Shown here one piece after another: positions 7,051-14,073 of a stretch of 27,778 nt of DNA. The DNA is from Lachnospiraceae bacterium UBA4348 (GTDB taxonomy: Bacteria > Bacillota > Clostridia > Lachnospirales > Lachnospiraceae). The position numbers and the translations under genes are program-made. Numbering within the stretch: the stretch's first letter is position 1; each line of letters starts with the position of its first letter. The stretch is from the NCBI GenBank assembly GCA_002394165.1, contig DGTA01000090.1:38320-66097 (forward strand), given 5' to 3'. The notes below the pieces were generated by a model. It was not told the DNA's origin, searched no databases, and saw nothing but the letters and a program-made list of their open reading frames with translations.

Positions 7051-8564
7051 TGTCGCTTGTCTCAAACCTGTTTCTACTGTTCGTTCTCGTATTGGCGGTC
7101 GTTTACTATACAGTACCATCCCGTTTTCAATGGGTGGTACTTTTAGTATTCAGTTACCTTTACTATATTTCCGGGAACGCAAAATACCTGGTCTATATCG
7201 TCTCTTCGACCGTTGTCATCTACCTGGCAGGATTCCTGATCGGGCGGATGAAGGAGAACGGGGCGCCGATTGAAAGGCAGAGGATGGTCCTCATCGCGGG
7301 ACTCGTCATCAATCTGGGACTCCTGTGCGTGGTCAAGTACCTCGGACCGGTCGTCGATTTTCTTAATCACACATTTAAAGTGCAGATTCCGGGCATGGCG
7401 ATCCTTATGCCGCTGGGAATCTCTTTCTATACCTTCCAGTCGTGCGGATATCTGATCGACGTCTACTGGGGGAAGGTAAAGGCGGAGAAGAACCCGGCGT
7501 ATTTTGCGCTGTTCGTCTCTTTCTTCCCGCAGCTGCTGCAGGGACCTATCGGAAAGTACGAGCGCCTGGGCGGCCAGTTCCGGGAACCCCATAAGTTCGA
7601 CTGGCTGAGGATCCGCAACGGCGTGGAGCGCATCCTGTGGGGCTACTGCAAAAAGATGATCCTGGCGGACTGGGCCGGTGTGTTTGCCGATACGATCTGG
7701 GCTGACCTGGACCGTTTTAACGGCGTGGCCTTCTTTGCGCTGATCTTCTACGGCATCCAGCTCTATGCCGACTTTTCCGGCGCGATGGACGTGGTCATCG
7801 GCGTTGCCTCCCTGTTTGGGATCACCCTCGATGAGAACTTCCGCCGGCCGTATCTGGCCACTTCCGTGGCGGATTTCTGGAAACGCTGGCACATCACGCT
7901 GGGCGACTGGATGATGAGCTACGTGTTCTATCCCATCTCCCTGTCTAAATGGATGATGAAGTTTTCCAAATGGTGCCGCAATGTATTCGGCAAGAAATAC
8001 GGAAGAGTGGTGCCGATCGCCCTGGCTGACCTGCTGGTCTTCCTGCTGGTCGGTATCTGGCACGGCGCAAGCTGGAAATATGTGGTCTACGGCCTGCTCA
8101 ACGGCGGGATCATCGCTTTCAGCGAGCTGATGGTATACAATTACAGGGACTGGAAGAAGAAGCTCCACATTACGGGAAAGGAAGGCTGGTTCCACGCATT
8201 TGCCGTGATCCGCACCTTTATCATCATCAACCTGCGCTGGTTCTTTGACCGATCGGATACGCTCCGGCAGGCTTTCTACATGATAAAGCAGGCCTTCACT
8301 CACTTTGATCCCTCGCAGCTTCTGCAGATCAACGCCGGCAGGGGAGGCACCGCTTTCGTGCCCCAGGCGCTGGCGATCATCTTCATCGGGTCCGCCCTGA
8401 TGGTCATCGCCGGGATCCGGCAGGAGAACGGGCACGATCTCCAGGAGGAGGTCAACTCGCTTCCCGTTCCCGTCACTTTCCTGTGCTGCATGGGCATGCT
8501 GGTACTGATCGGCGTGTTCGGCTGCACCGGTACACCGAGAGGATTTATCTATGCACAGTTTTAA
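7050..8564 (+). CDS. MBOAT-family O-acyltransferase, DltB/AlgI-like
   Basis: The product (504 residues from ATG 7050) is a membrane-bound O-acyltransferase. In this family a polytopic protein moves an activated acyl group through the membrane; DltB does so for D-alanine from its carrier protein. There are about ten hydrophobic segments. The signature regions are LMPLGISFYTFQSCGYLIDVY, FPQLLQGPIGKY, the block DENFRRPYLATSVADFWKRWHITL with His281, and the catalytic-type histidine His338 in GIWHGASW. The length is above classical DltB (about 400) because of extra C-terminal helices. The start at 7050 (TGATG overlap) follows AGGAGG at 7032-7037, a long 12-base spacing. Its neighbours make it the translocating acyltransferase of this Dlt-like system. 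Confidence 0.88.
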   Translation: MSLVSNLFLLFVLVLAVVYYTVPSRFQWVVLLVFSYLYYISGNAKYLVYIVSSTVVIYLAGFLIGRMKENGAPIERQRMVLIAGLVINLGLLCVVKYLGPVVDFLNHTFKVQIPGMAILMPLGISFYTFQSCGYLIDVYWGKVKAEKNPAYFALFVSFFPQLLQGPIGKYERLGGQFREPHKFDWLRIRNGVERILWGYCKKMILADWAGVFADTIWADLDRFNGVAFFALIFYGIQLYADFSGAMDVVIGVASLFGITLDENFRRPYLATSVADFWKRWHITLGDWMMSYVFYPISLSKWMMKFSKWCRNVFGKKYGRVVPIALADLLVFLLVGIWHGASWKYVVYGLLNGGIIAFSELMVYNYRDWKKKLHITGKEGWFHAFAVIRTFIIINLRWFFDRSDTLRQAFYMIKQAFTHFDPSQLLQINAGRGGTAFVPQALAIIFIGSALMVIAGIRQENGHDLQEEVNSLPVPVTFLCCMGMLVLIGVFGCTGTPRGFIYAQF

Positions 8565-9522
8565 ACGGACGCTCAGAGCCCTCATTATATGTGTCCTGGT
8601 GATCGCCGTCCTGGCAGCGCTGGATTTTGCACTTTATCCGTGCACCTTCATCCGCAGCGATATCCACCGCGTGACCACGCAGACCTTTGATGATGTCTAT
8701 CTGGGGACCTCACACGGGAAACTCAATATCGATCCGGAGGCGGCCGAGAGCGTTTCGGGCCGCAGCGGGCACAACCTTTGTGTCGGCGGCGAGTATCCGG
8801 TCGACGCTTATTACATGCTCAAGCTGATGATCGAGACCGGCCACGCGCCGGGCAGGGTCATCTATGAGGCTTCACCGGGATATTTCGTGAAAGAAAAGGA
8901 GGAGGGCAACAACTACCTGCTCTTCATCCATGAATTCCCGCTGTCAAAGGCGAAGATCTCCTATTTCGCGGATGTCGTCGCCGGCTGCAATTTCCGCACG
9001 AGCCTGTTCCCCTGGTATGAGTACGACTTCCTCTATGAGCTGAAGAACATGAAGGATACCGTCGTCAAAAAATGGACCAGGGATTATTCAGCGGAGAGCT
9101 TTACGACCGATACCCAGGAGTACCACGAGAACGGATTTGTGGAGCGCTACCCCGTTCCCTCCGACGACTTTTCGTTAAACGGAGTGGACCGGCCGGATAT
9201 CACCTACCTGAACCAGGACAATGTGAAATACATCGTTAAGCTCATTGAGCTCTGCAGGGAAAACGGGATCGAATTTGCCGCGGTCACGACGCCGGTACCG
9301 GACGTGACCATCCGGGAGTATGCCCAGGATTACGCGGCCTTCGACAGCTATTTTACCTCCCTGTTTGCGGCGCAGAATGTGCCCTACTACAATTTCAACG
9401 GACAGTACGCCCAGGCAGCGTCTCACGACCCGAAGGATTATACCGACCTGGACGGCCATATGAACGGCGATGCGGCCAGGACTTTCTCGAAGACACTGGC
9501 GGCTTTGCTGGACAGATCATGA
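8551..9522 (+). CDS. DltD-like SGNH-fold envelope protein
   Basis: The 323-residue protein has one N-terminal membrane anchor (about 9-29) and an extracellular domain. Family hallmarks are a nucleophile region DVYLGTSHGKLNID with Ser54 and a C-terminal catalytic pair in YTDLDGHMN (Asp301, His303), the arrangement of SGNH esterases and of DltD/AlgJ-type acyl-handling proteins. In Dlt systems such a protein helps transfer the acyl group to the final acceptor outside the cell. It overlaps the MBOAT gene by 14 bases, with GAGAGGA about 6 bases upstream, showing tight coupling. It is shorter and more divergent than DltD of Bacillus, so the exact acceptor is open. Confidence 0.8.
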   Translation: MHSFKRTLRALIICVLVIAVLAALDFALYPCTFIRSDIHRVTTQTFDDVYLGTSHGKLNIDPEAAESVSGRSGHNLCVGGEYPVDAYYMLKLMIETGHAPGRVIYEASPGYFVKEKEEGNNYLLFIHEFPLSKAKISYFADVVAGCNFRTSLFPWYEYDFLYELKNMKDTVVKKWTRDYSAESFTTDTQEYHENGFVERYPVPSDDFSLNGVDRPDITYLNQDNVKYIVKLIELCRENGIEFAAVTTPVPDVTIREYAQDYAAFDSYFTSLFAAQNVPYYNFNGQYAQAASHDPKDYTDLDGHMNGDAARTFSKTLAALLDRS

Positions 9523-9540
9523 GGAGATGACGATCTTAGT

Positions 9541-10323
9541 ATGAAGCGGAATTTGACGGCCTTGCTGGCTGTCCTTATGACGGCCTTATGGGTGATATCC
9601 GCCGCAGGCGCCGGCGAAAAGGAAGAGAACGCCTGGGTGGAGAAAAAGGGATATTACTTCTATAAAGGAGAGGACGGAGAACTGGTCACCGGCCTTGCCG
9701 AGATCGACGGGAAAAAGTGCCTGTTCGATGAGAACGGCTGCCAGCTTCACGGCTGGAGAAAAGTCGATGACAAGTATTATCATTTCCGGTATGCCGATGA
9801 GGCTGAGGGCTATGCGGATACGGATACCACCATTAACGGGATCCGGATCGATGAGAACGGTGAGGCGATCGTGGATTCGGACGCCGTGACGGCGAAGGCG
9901 GAGACGATGGTCTGCTACAGCCAGTGGACGGACGAGTTCATCCGGCCTTCGATGACCTGGCGCCAGAAGCTCTACGCCTGCCTGTTTGAACTGCGCAAGT
10001 TCCCCTACCGGGCGGAGGGCGAGGATGTCCTGAGCATTGACAACTGGGATGTCATCTGCGCGAGGGAGCTTTACCTCAGAAAGGATAAGGAACGGTACGC
10101 CAACTGCTACCGCTTCGCTGCCGGCTTTGCGTACATGGCCAATGCCATCGGCTATGAGAATATCAAGACCTGTGCCATGTGGGGGCACGGTTGGACAATG
10201 ATCAACGGGAACATCTTCGATATTCCCCACACGATCCGCCTGGGAAACGACTATTTCCCGGTCCCGAAGGACAAGCACGACAATTTCCCGGCTTCCTACA
10301 TCCGGGATATTCAGCTGATGTAA
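9541..10323 (+). CDS. Secreted transglutaminase-like protein with cell-wall-binding-type repeats
   Basis: This 260-residue protein has a signal peptide (about 1-24, ending SAAGAG). Residues about 32-78 contain aromatic/glycine repeats of the choline- or glucan-binding type (GYYFYKGEDGELVTGL, then CLFDENGCQLHGWRKVDDKYYHF). The C-terminal half has a transglutaminase-like triad: Cys189 in ANCYRFA, His216 in WGHGWTMI and Asp227 in NIFDI, in the usual order and spacing. Such domains act as amidases, peptidases or acyl transferases on peptides. Placed between the DltD-like and DltA-like genes, it may cut or cross-link the modified envelope component. The ribosome site GAGGAG at 9521-9526 is 14 bases from the start, so initiation may be weak. 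Substrate unknown. Confidence 0.8.
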   Translation: MKRNLTALLAVLMTALWVISAAGAGEKEENAWVEKKGYYFYKGEDGELVTGLAEIDGKKCLFDENGCQLHGWRKVDDKYYHFRYADEAEGYADTDTTINGIRIDENGEAIVDSDAVTAKAETMVCYSQWTDEFIRPSMTWRQKLYACLFELRKFPYRAEGEDVLSIDNWDVICARELYLRKDKERYANCYRFAAGFAYMANAIGYENIKTCAMWGHGWTMINGNIFDIPHTIRLGNDYFPVPKDKHDNFPASYIRDIQLM

Positions 10324-10352
10324 CGCATGGAAGATGAGAGGCTCTGGAAATA

Positions 10353-11861
10353 ATGATCAATATTCTTGATTACCTGGAAAGATCGGCCGCGAACTGGCCG
10401 GATAAGACCGCTTTCGCGGATGAGACGGACACCTGTACCTTCAGTGAACTGCTGATGAAGGCGCGCGCCGTGGGCAGCGGCCTTGCACCCTACGACTGCT
10501 TCGGACGCCCGGTGATGATCCTGATGGAGAAGAGCGTCGTCACGATCGAGATGATGATGGGCAGCGTATGCGCAGGCGGATTTTACGTGATCCTGGATGC
10601 GGCGCAGCCGATCGAGCGGCTGAACCGGATCATCGAAACGCTGCAAAGCCGCGTGATGATCGTCTCCTCAGAGAACGAGGAGCTGGCACAGAAGCTGGAC
10701 TTTGACGGGACCGTGCTCTCGCCGGCGCAGCTTCTGGAGACAAAGACGGACGATGAGTGGCTTGAGAGCATTCGCAGCCGGATGACCGACGTGCTGCCTT
10801 TATACGTCCTGTTCACCTCCGGTTCGACCGGCGTGCCCAAGGGCGTGGTGGTCTCTCACCGCTCGGTGATCGACTTTATCGGCTGCTTTACCGAGACTTT
10901 CGGTATCGGCCCGGAGGACGTGCTGGGCAATCAGGCCCCCTGGGACTTCGACGTATCCGTCAAGGATATCTACAGCGGCATCTTCTCGGGAGCCCGGGTG
11001 GAGATCCTGCCCAGGAAGCTGTTCTCGTTCCCGATGCTGCTGATCGACCATCTGATCGAGCGGGAAGTCACCTCCCTGACATGGGCGGTGTCGGCGCTGG
11101 CGATCATATCGACGCTGAACGGCCTCTCCTACAAGGTGCCGGAAAAGATCCGCCGCATCATGTTCTCTGGCGAGACCATGCCCATCCGCTGCCTGAATTA
11201 CTGGCGCTCCTATTATCCGGAGGCTTCCTTCGTCAATCTGTACGGACCGACGGAGATCACCTGCAACTGCACGTATTACAAGGTTGACAGAAACTTCGAA
11301 CCGGGCGATAATCTGCCCATCGGGATCCCGTTCCTGAATGAGACCGTGTTCCTGCTTGATGAGGAGGACAAACTGGTCACACAGGCGGATACCGGCAAAA
11401 AGGGCGAGATATGCGTGAGCGGGACTGCGCTGGCCCTCGGCTATTACCGCAACTGGGAGCAGACTCAGAAAGCCTTTGTACAGAACCCCCTCAATGACGC
11501 GTATCTGGAGCCGATCTACCGCACCGGCGACCTGGGATACTTCAATGAGAGAGGAGAGATGTGCTTCACCTCCCGCAAGGATTTCCAGATCAAGCACATG
11601 GGACACCGCATCGAGCTGGGCGAGATCGAATCCGCGCTCGAGAAGGTGGAGGCTGTCGGCAGAAGCTGCGTCCTGTTTGATGAAAAGAAAAACAAGATCG
11701 TCTGCTTCTACCAGGGAATGGCGGACAAAAAGCAGATCGCTTCTCAGCTGAAGACGATCATCCCGGACTTCATGGTCCCGAACCGTTTTGTGAAACTGGA
11801 TGAACTGCCGATCACCAAGAACGGCAAGATCGACCGCAAAAAATTAAAGGAGACGTTATAA
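10353..11861 (+). CDS. DltA-like amino acid adenylating enzyme (carrier protein ligase)
   Basis: A 502-residue AMP-forming ligase that activates a carboxylate as adenylate and loads it on a phosphopantetheine carrier. Visible core motifs: FTSGSTGVPKG (155-164), NQAPWDFDVSVKDIYSG (very DltA-like), NLYGPTEITC, YRTGDLG, FQIKHMGHRIELGEIE and NGKIDRKKL with the catalytic lysine K492. Length and motifs match D-alanine ligase DltA. However, the DltA consensus FCGE near residue 270, whose Cys is linked to D-alanine selection, reads FSGE here (Ser272), and the pocket segment is WAVSALAII rather than the WVSTPSF type. So the substrate may not be D-alanine. It is directly followed, one base later, by the carrier gene. 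Confidence 0.88.
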   Translation: MINILDYLERSAANWPDKTAFADETDTCTFSELLMKARAVGSGLAPYDCFGRPVMILMEKSVVTIEMMMGSVCAGGFYVILDAAQPIERLNRIIETLQSRVMIVSSENEELAQKLDFDGTVLSPAQLLETKTDDEWLESIRSRMTDVLPLYVLFTSGSTGVPKGVVVSHRSVIDFIGCFTETFGIGPEDVLGNQAPWDFDVSVKDIYSGIFSGARVEILPRKLFSFPMLLIDHLIEREVTSLTWAVSALAIISTLNGLSYKVPEKIRRIMFSGETMPIRCLNYWRSYYPEASFVNLYGPTEITCNCTYYKVDRNFEPGDNLPIGIPFLNETVFLLDEEDKLVTQADTGKKGEICVSGTALALGYYRNWEQTQKAFVQNPLNDAYLEPIYRTGDLGYFNERGEMCFTSRKDFQIKHMGHRIELGEIESALEKVEAVGRSCVLFDEKKNKIVCFYQGMADKKQIASQLKTIIPDFMVPNRFVKLDELPITKNGKIDRKKLKETL

Positions 11862-11862
11862 G

Positions 11863-12087
11863 ATGGAAGAACTGATGAACATTCTGGAAGAGATCTGCCC
11901 CGATGTCGACTTCGAAAACGAGGAAGCGCTCGTGGACGACAAACTGCTGTCCTCCTTCGAGATCATCTCCATCATCGCCGAGATCAGCGATGAATTCGGG
12001 ATCACCCTCTCCCCCGCGGAGATCATTCCCGACAACTTCAATTCCGCGCAGCGGATGTGGGATATGATCCAGAGACTGCAGGGCTGA
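11863..12087 (+). CDS. DltC-like phosphopantetheine carrier protein
   Basis: A 74-residue acyl/peptidyl carrier. The predicted helix II begins at LLSSFEIISII; Ser31 is the expected phosphopantetheine site, although the residue before it is Ser instead of the usual Asp of the DS[LFM] motif. The acidic first helix and ISDEFGITLSPAEI are typical of carriers. AAGGAG at 11847-11852 lies 10 bases upstream, inside the ligase gene. As partner of the DltA-like ligase it would hold the activated group for the MBOAT protein. It is the last gene of the operon; a strong terminator follows. Confidence 0.88.
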   Translation: MEELMNILEEICPDVDFENEEALVDDKLLSSFEIISIIAEISDEFGITLSPAEIIPDNFNSAQRMWDMIQRLQG

Positions 12088-12111
12088 GAAATATCTGAAA
12101 AAAGACTGCCG

Positions 12112-12159
12112 CACGGCCGCCGGAGGGAGGAAGCATCTTCCCGCGGGCGGCCGTGTTTT
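12112..12159 (+). terminator. Rho-independent terminator after the Dlt-like operon
   Basis: CACGGCCGCC (12112-12121) pairs perfectly with GGCGGCCGTG (12146-12155), followed by TTTTATT. The 24-base loop has a second small GC-rich pairing (GGGAGGAAG/CTTCCC). It closes the carrier-protein operon. Confidence 0.88.
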
Positions 12160-12202
12160 ATTCCGGCGCTTCCCGGGGGATATACCATTTGGCATAAGCA
12201 TG

Positions 12203-12211
12203 TGGTATAAT
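12203..12211 (+). promoter_or_regulatory. Extended -10 promoter for the DegV-family gene
   Basis: TGGTATAAT is an extended -10 hexamer 43 bases before the ATG. The only good -35 word (TTGGCA 12189-12194) is just 11 bases away, so the promoter may rely on the extended -10. The box is half of an imperfect inverted repeat (ATACCA at 12182-12187 with TGGTAT at 12203-12208), which could be an operator. Confidence 0.5.
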
Positions 12212-12253
12212 AAACGACGTGATATCGATTTTAATACTTCAGGAGAAAAGATC

Positions 12254-13108
12254 ATGAACAAATATAAGACTGCGATCGTAATGGATTCGGGCGGCGACCT
12301 GCCGTTCGAGCTGTGTGAAAAGGAAGGCATTGAGTTCCTGCCGCTGCATGTGATCTATCCGGAGAATGATTATTATGACGGCATCGATATCGACCCCATG
12401 ATGATCTACAACCGTTTTCCGGGGGAGATCCCCTCTACCTCGACGCCCTCGCTGGGCGAGGTTCATACGCTGCTCCAGTCGCTGAAGGACAAAGGGTATG
12501 AGAATGTGATCGCGATCGCGATCTCCTCGCACCTGAGCAGTACCGGCAATACCATTGCCATGGCGGCCAAGGATTTTGAGGACCTGAACGTTTACGTGTA
12601 TAATACGAAGAACATCTCCTTCGGCAGCGGGATCTTCGCTCTGTGGGCTGCGAGAAAGCGGGCGGAGGGCTGGACCTATGAACAGCTGATCGAGGGCCTG
12701 GAAAAGAAGAACCAGGATTCGCGCATCTTCTTTTACATGGATACGCTCAAGTACCTGCGCCACGGCGGCCGCATCGGACTGGTGGCCTCCTTTGTGGGTG
12801 AGATGCTCCACATCAAGCCGATCATCTCGTGTAACCCCGAGGGCATCTACTATACCGTGGCCAAGATCCGCGGCAGCCGGGGCGGCAAGAGCCGCCTGAT
12901 CGAAGAAGCTCTGAACGTGGCCGGCGATAAGAAGTGCTGGATCATAGTCGGTGAGGGAGCCGCCCACGAGGAGGCCCTGAAGCTGGAAGCCCTGGTGAAG
13001 GAGAAACTGCCGAATGCCGAGGTGCTGTTCACCAAACAGATCACAGCCACGCTGGCCAACAACACCGGACCGGGCCTGCTGGGACTGGAAGTGTTCGTGG
13101 AGCCGTAA
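12254..13108 (+). CDS. DegV family fatty-acid-binding protein
   Basis: DegV-family proteins bind a fatty acid; in Gram-positive bacteria FakB-type members present it to the kinase FakA for phosphorylation. The 284-residue product has the usual length and motifs: TAIVMDSGGDLP at the start, STSTPSLGEV near residue 55, ISSHLSSTGNT near 95, and DTLKYLRHGGRIG near 165. The start ATG 12254 has AGGAG 8 bases upstream; an earlier in-frame ATG at 12200 overlaps the promoter and is rejected. It stands alone between a terminator and a repeat region. No FakA is in the window, so the exact lipid role is open. Confidence 0.92.
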   Translation: MNKYKTAIVMDSGGDLPFELCEKEGIEFLPLHVIYPENDYYDGIDIDPMMIYNRFPGEIPSTSTPSLGEVHTLLQSLKDKGYENVIAIAISSHLSSTGNTIAMAAKDFEDLNVYVYNTKNISFGSGIFALWAARKRAEGWTYEQLIEGLEKKNQDSRIFFYMDTLKYLRHGGRIGLVASFVGEMLHIKPIISCNPEGIYYTVAKIRGSRGGKSRLIEEALNVAGDKKCWIIVGEGAAHEEALKLEALVKEKLPNAEVLFTKQITATLANNTGPGLLGLEVFVEP

Positions 13109-13127
13109 ACGCTGACAGTAGCATAAT

Positions 13128-13226
13128 AACAACAAAAGACAGATTCAAAGGATCTTCAGCCAGTTGCCGCTTTTGAAAAAGCGGCTGCCTAAGCTGAAGA
13201 TCCTTTTGAATCTGTTCTTTGTTGCT
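13128..13226 (+). repeat. Hairpin element 4, reduced member of the covarying family
   Basis: Outer arms 13128-13160 and 13193-13226 pair over about 33 bases (AACAACAAA at the ends, GGATCTTCAGC inside). The inner side is TTGCCGCTTTTGAAAAAGCGGCTGCC, which is what remains if the whole central domain of elements 1-3 is removed: TTGCCGC and GCGGCTGCC occur at the corresponding places of element 3. It lies in sense orientation about 20 bases after the DegV gene and may act as its transcript end. Confidence 0.7.
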
Positions 13227-13295
13227 AAATCTTTCTCTTCGCCAGGGAGTCGTGCGCACCGCGACCGCAAGCTCCTCGCGCACCGCGCACGGAAA

Positions 13296-13338
13296 TGGAC
13301 GGTTTTGTGTCAGCGTACGCTGGCAGGGGACGGTTCCC
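13296..13338 (+). repeat. REP-like palindrome variant
   Basis: TGGACGGTTTTGTGT is followed by the perfect palindrome CAGCGTACGCTG (13311-13322) and then GCAGGGGACGGTTCCC. It is a variant of the REP unit with GGTTCC replacing AGTCC at its 3' side. Upstream, 13250-13290 holds a GC-rich imperfect hairpin (GTGCGC/GCGCAC). From 13345 to 13400 I see no feature. Confidence 0.55.
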
Positions 13339-13400
13339 ATGTCATTTAGATAAGGTATTTCAGCAATTAATTTATAATAAAGACGATCAAAGCAGAAGTA

Positions 13401-13750
13401 GGCGTAGAGATATCAGCTATCGGATTTCTATATGCCAGCTTCATGTACAAGAATCCAGAACGGGCGTAGAGATATCAGCTATCGGATTTCTATATGCCAG
13501 CTTCACGTACAAGAATCCAGAACGGGCGTAGAGATATCAGTCATTTGAAATCTATAGGCCCGCTTTAGCGGACGAACAACCAGAACGGGCGTAGAGATAT
13601 CAGTCATCTGAAATCTATAGGCCCGCTTTAGCGGACGAACAACCAGAGCGGGCGTAGACATATCAGCTATCTGAAATCTATAGGCCCGACTTAACGGACG
13701 AACTTCCTGCGCAGGCGTAGAAAAACTTGCTTGTTAAAATCTCTGCGCCT
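13401..13750 (+). repeat. Tandem array of 62-63 bp units
   Basis: Units begin with GGCGTAG at 13401, 13463, 13525, 13588, 13651 and 13714, i.e. periods of 62, 62, 63, 63 and 63. Five begin GGCGTAGAGATATCAG or nearly so. Units 1-2 are almost identical to each other (type A); units 3-4 are almost identical (type B) and carry a small hairpin CCGCTTTAGCGG; unit 5 is a B variant; unit 6 is degenerate and closes with CTGCGCC. Each unit can fold GGCGTAGAGAT against ATCTATAGGCC imperfectly. The whole unit is conserved, with no variable spacers, so this is not a CRISPR array. No convincing open frame spans it. Confidence 0.85.
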
Positions 13751-13760
13751 TCAGATATGA

Positions 13761-14013
13761 GACGGTTCTGTGTCATACAGAGCTGACAGAGGGACAGTCC
13801 TTAGCAGTTAAAGGAAAGAATAAAATGCAGTATCCTGTCCTAAGGGGACGTGGCCGCAGCGCCGGTACTTGGCGAGGGCGAAGCCCAAGCCTTATGTACC
13901 GCTGCGCGAGGCCAGAGCGCGAGCGTTCCCCGTGGACTGGGTGCTGCATTTTATTCTGCGGTACCTGCAAGGACTGTCCCCTGTCAGCGCCGGATGACAC
14001 AAAACCGTCCCCT
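13761..14013. repeat. Compound hairpin bounded by inverted REP units
   Basis: Two REP units face each other: GACGGTTCTGTGTCAT to GGGACAGTCCTT (13761-13802) and its near complement (about 13969-14012). Inside, AGAATAAAATGCAG (13817-13830) pairs perfectly with its complement at 13944-13957. A GC-rich core (13842-13933) folds further: GGTAC near 13863 with GTACC near 13896, and AGCGCC/GGCCAGAGCG regions. The core sequence is unrelated to hairpin elements 1-4. The whole 250-base block could form one cruciform or one long RNA hairpin. Confidence 0.75.
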
Positions 14014-14041
14014 GTCATAATTTCTGCGAGTATGGTATATT
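14012..14041 (+). promoter_or_regulatory. Possible promoter of the MATE-two-component operon
   Basis: CTGTCA (14012-14017), an 18-base spacer, and TATATT (14036-14041) with an upstream TGG giving an extended -10. The -35 word would be the last bases of the REP unit. The match is moderate and the call is tentative. Confidence 0.35.
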
Positions 14042-14073
14042 TACCTTATCGAAATGGGAAGGCAGTTATCTGA

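Noticed and set aside
12189..12211. Standard -35/-10 promoter TTGGCA...TATAAT
   Set aside because: The spacer is only 11 bases; only the extended -10 is reported.
13401..13750. CRISPR array
   Set aside because: The full 62-63 bp unit is conserved, there are no variable spacers, and no cas genes are in the window.
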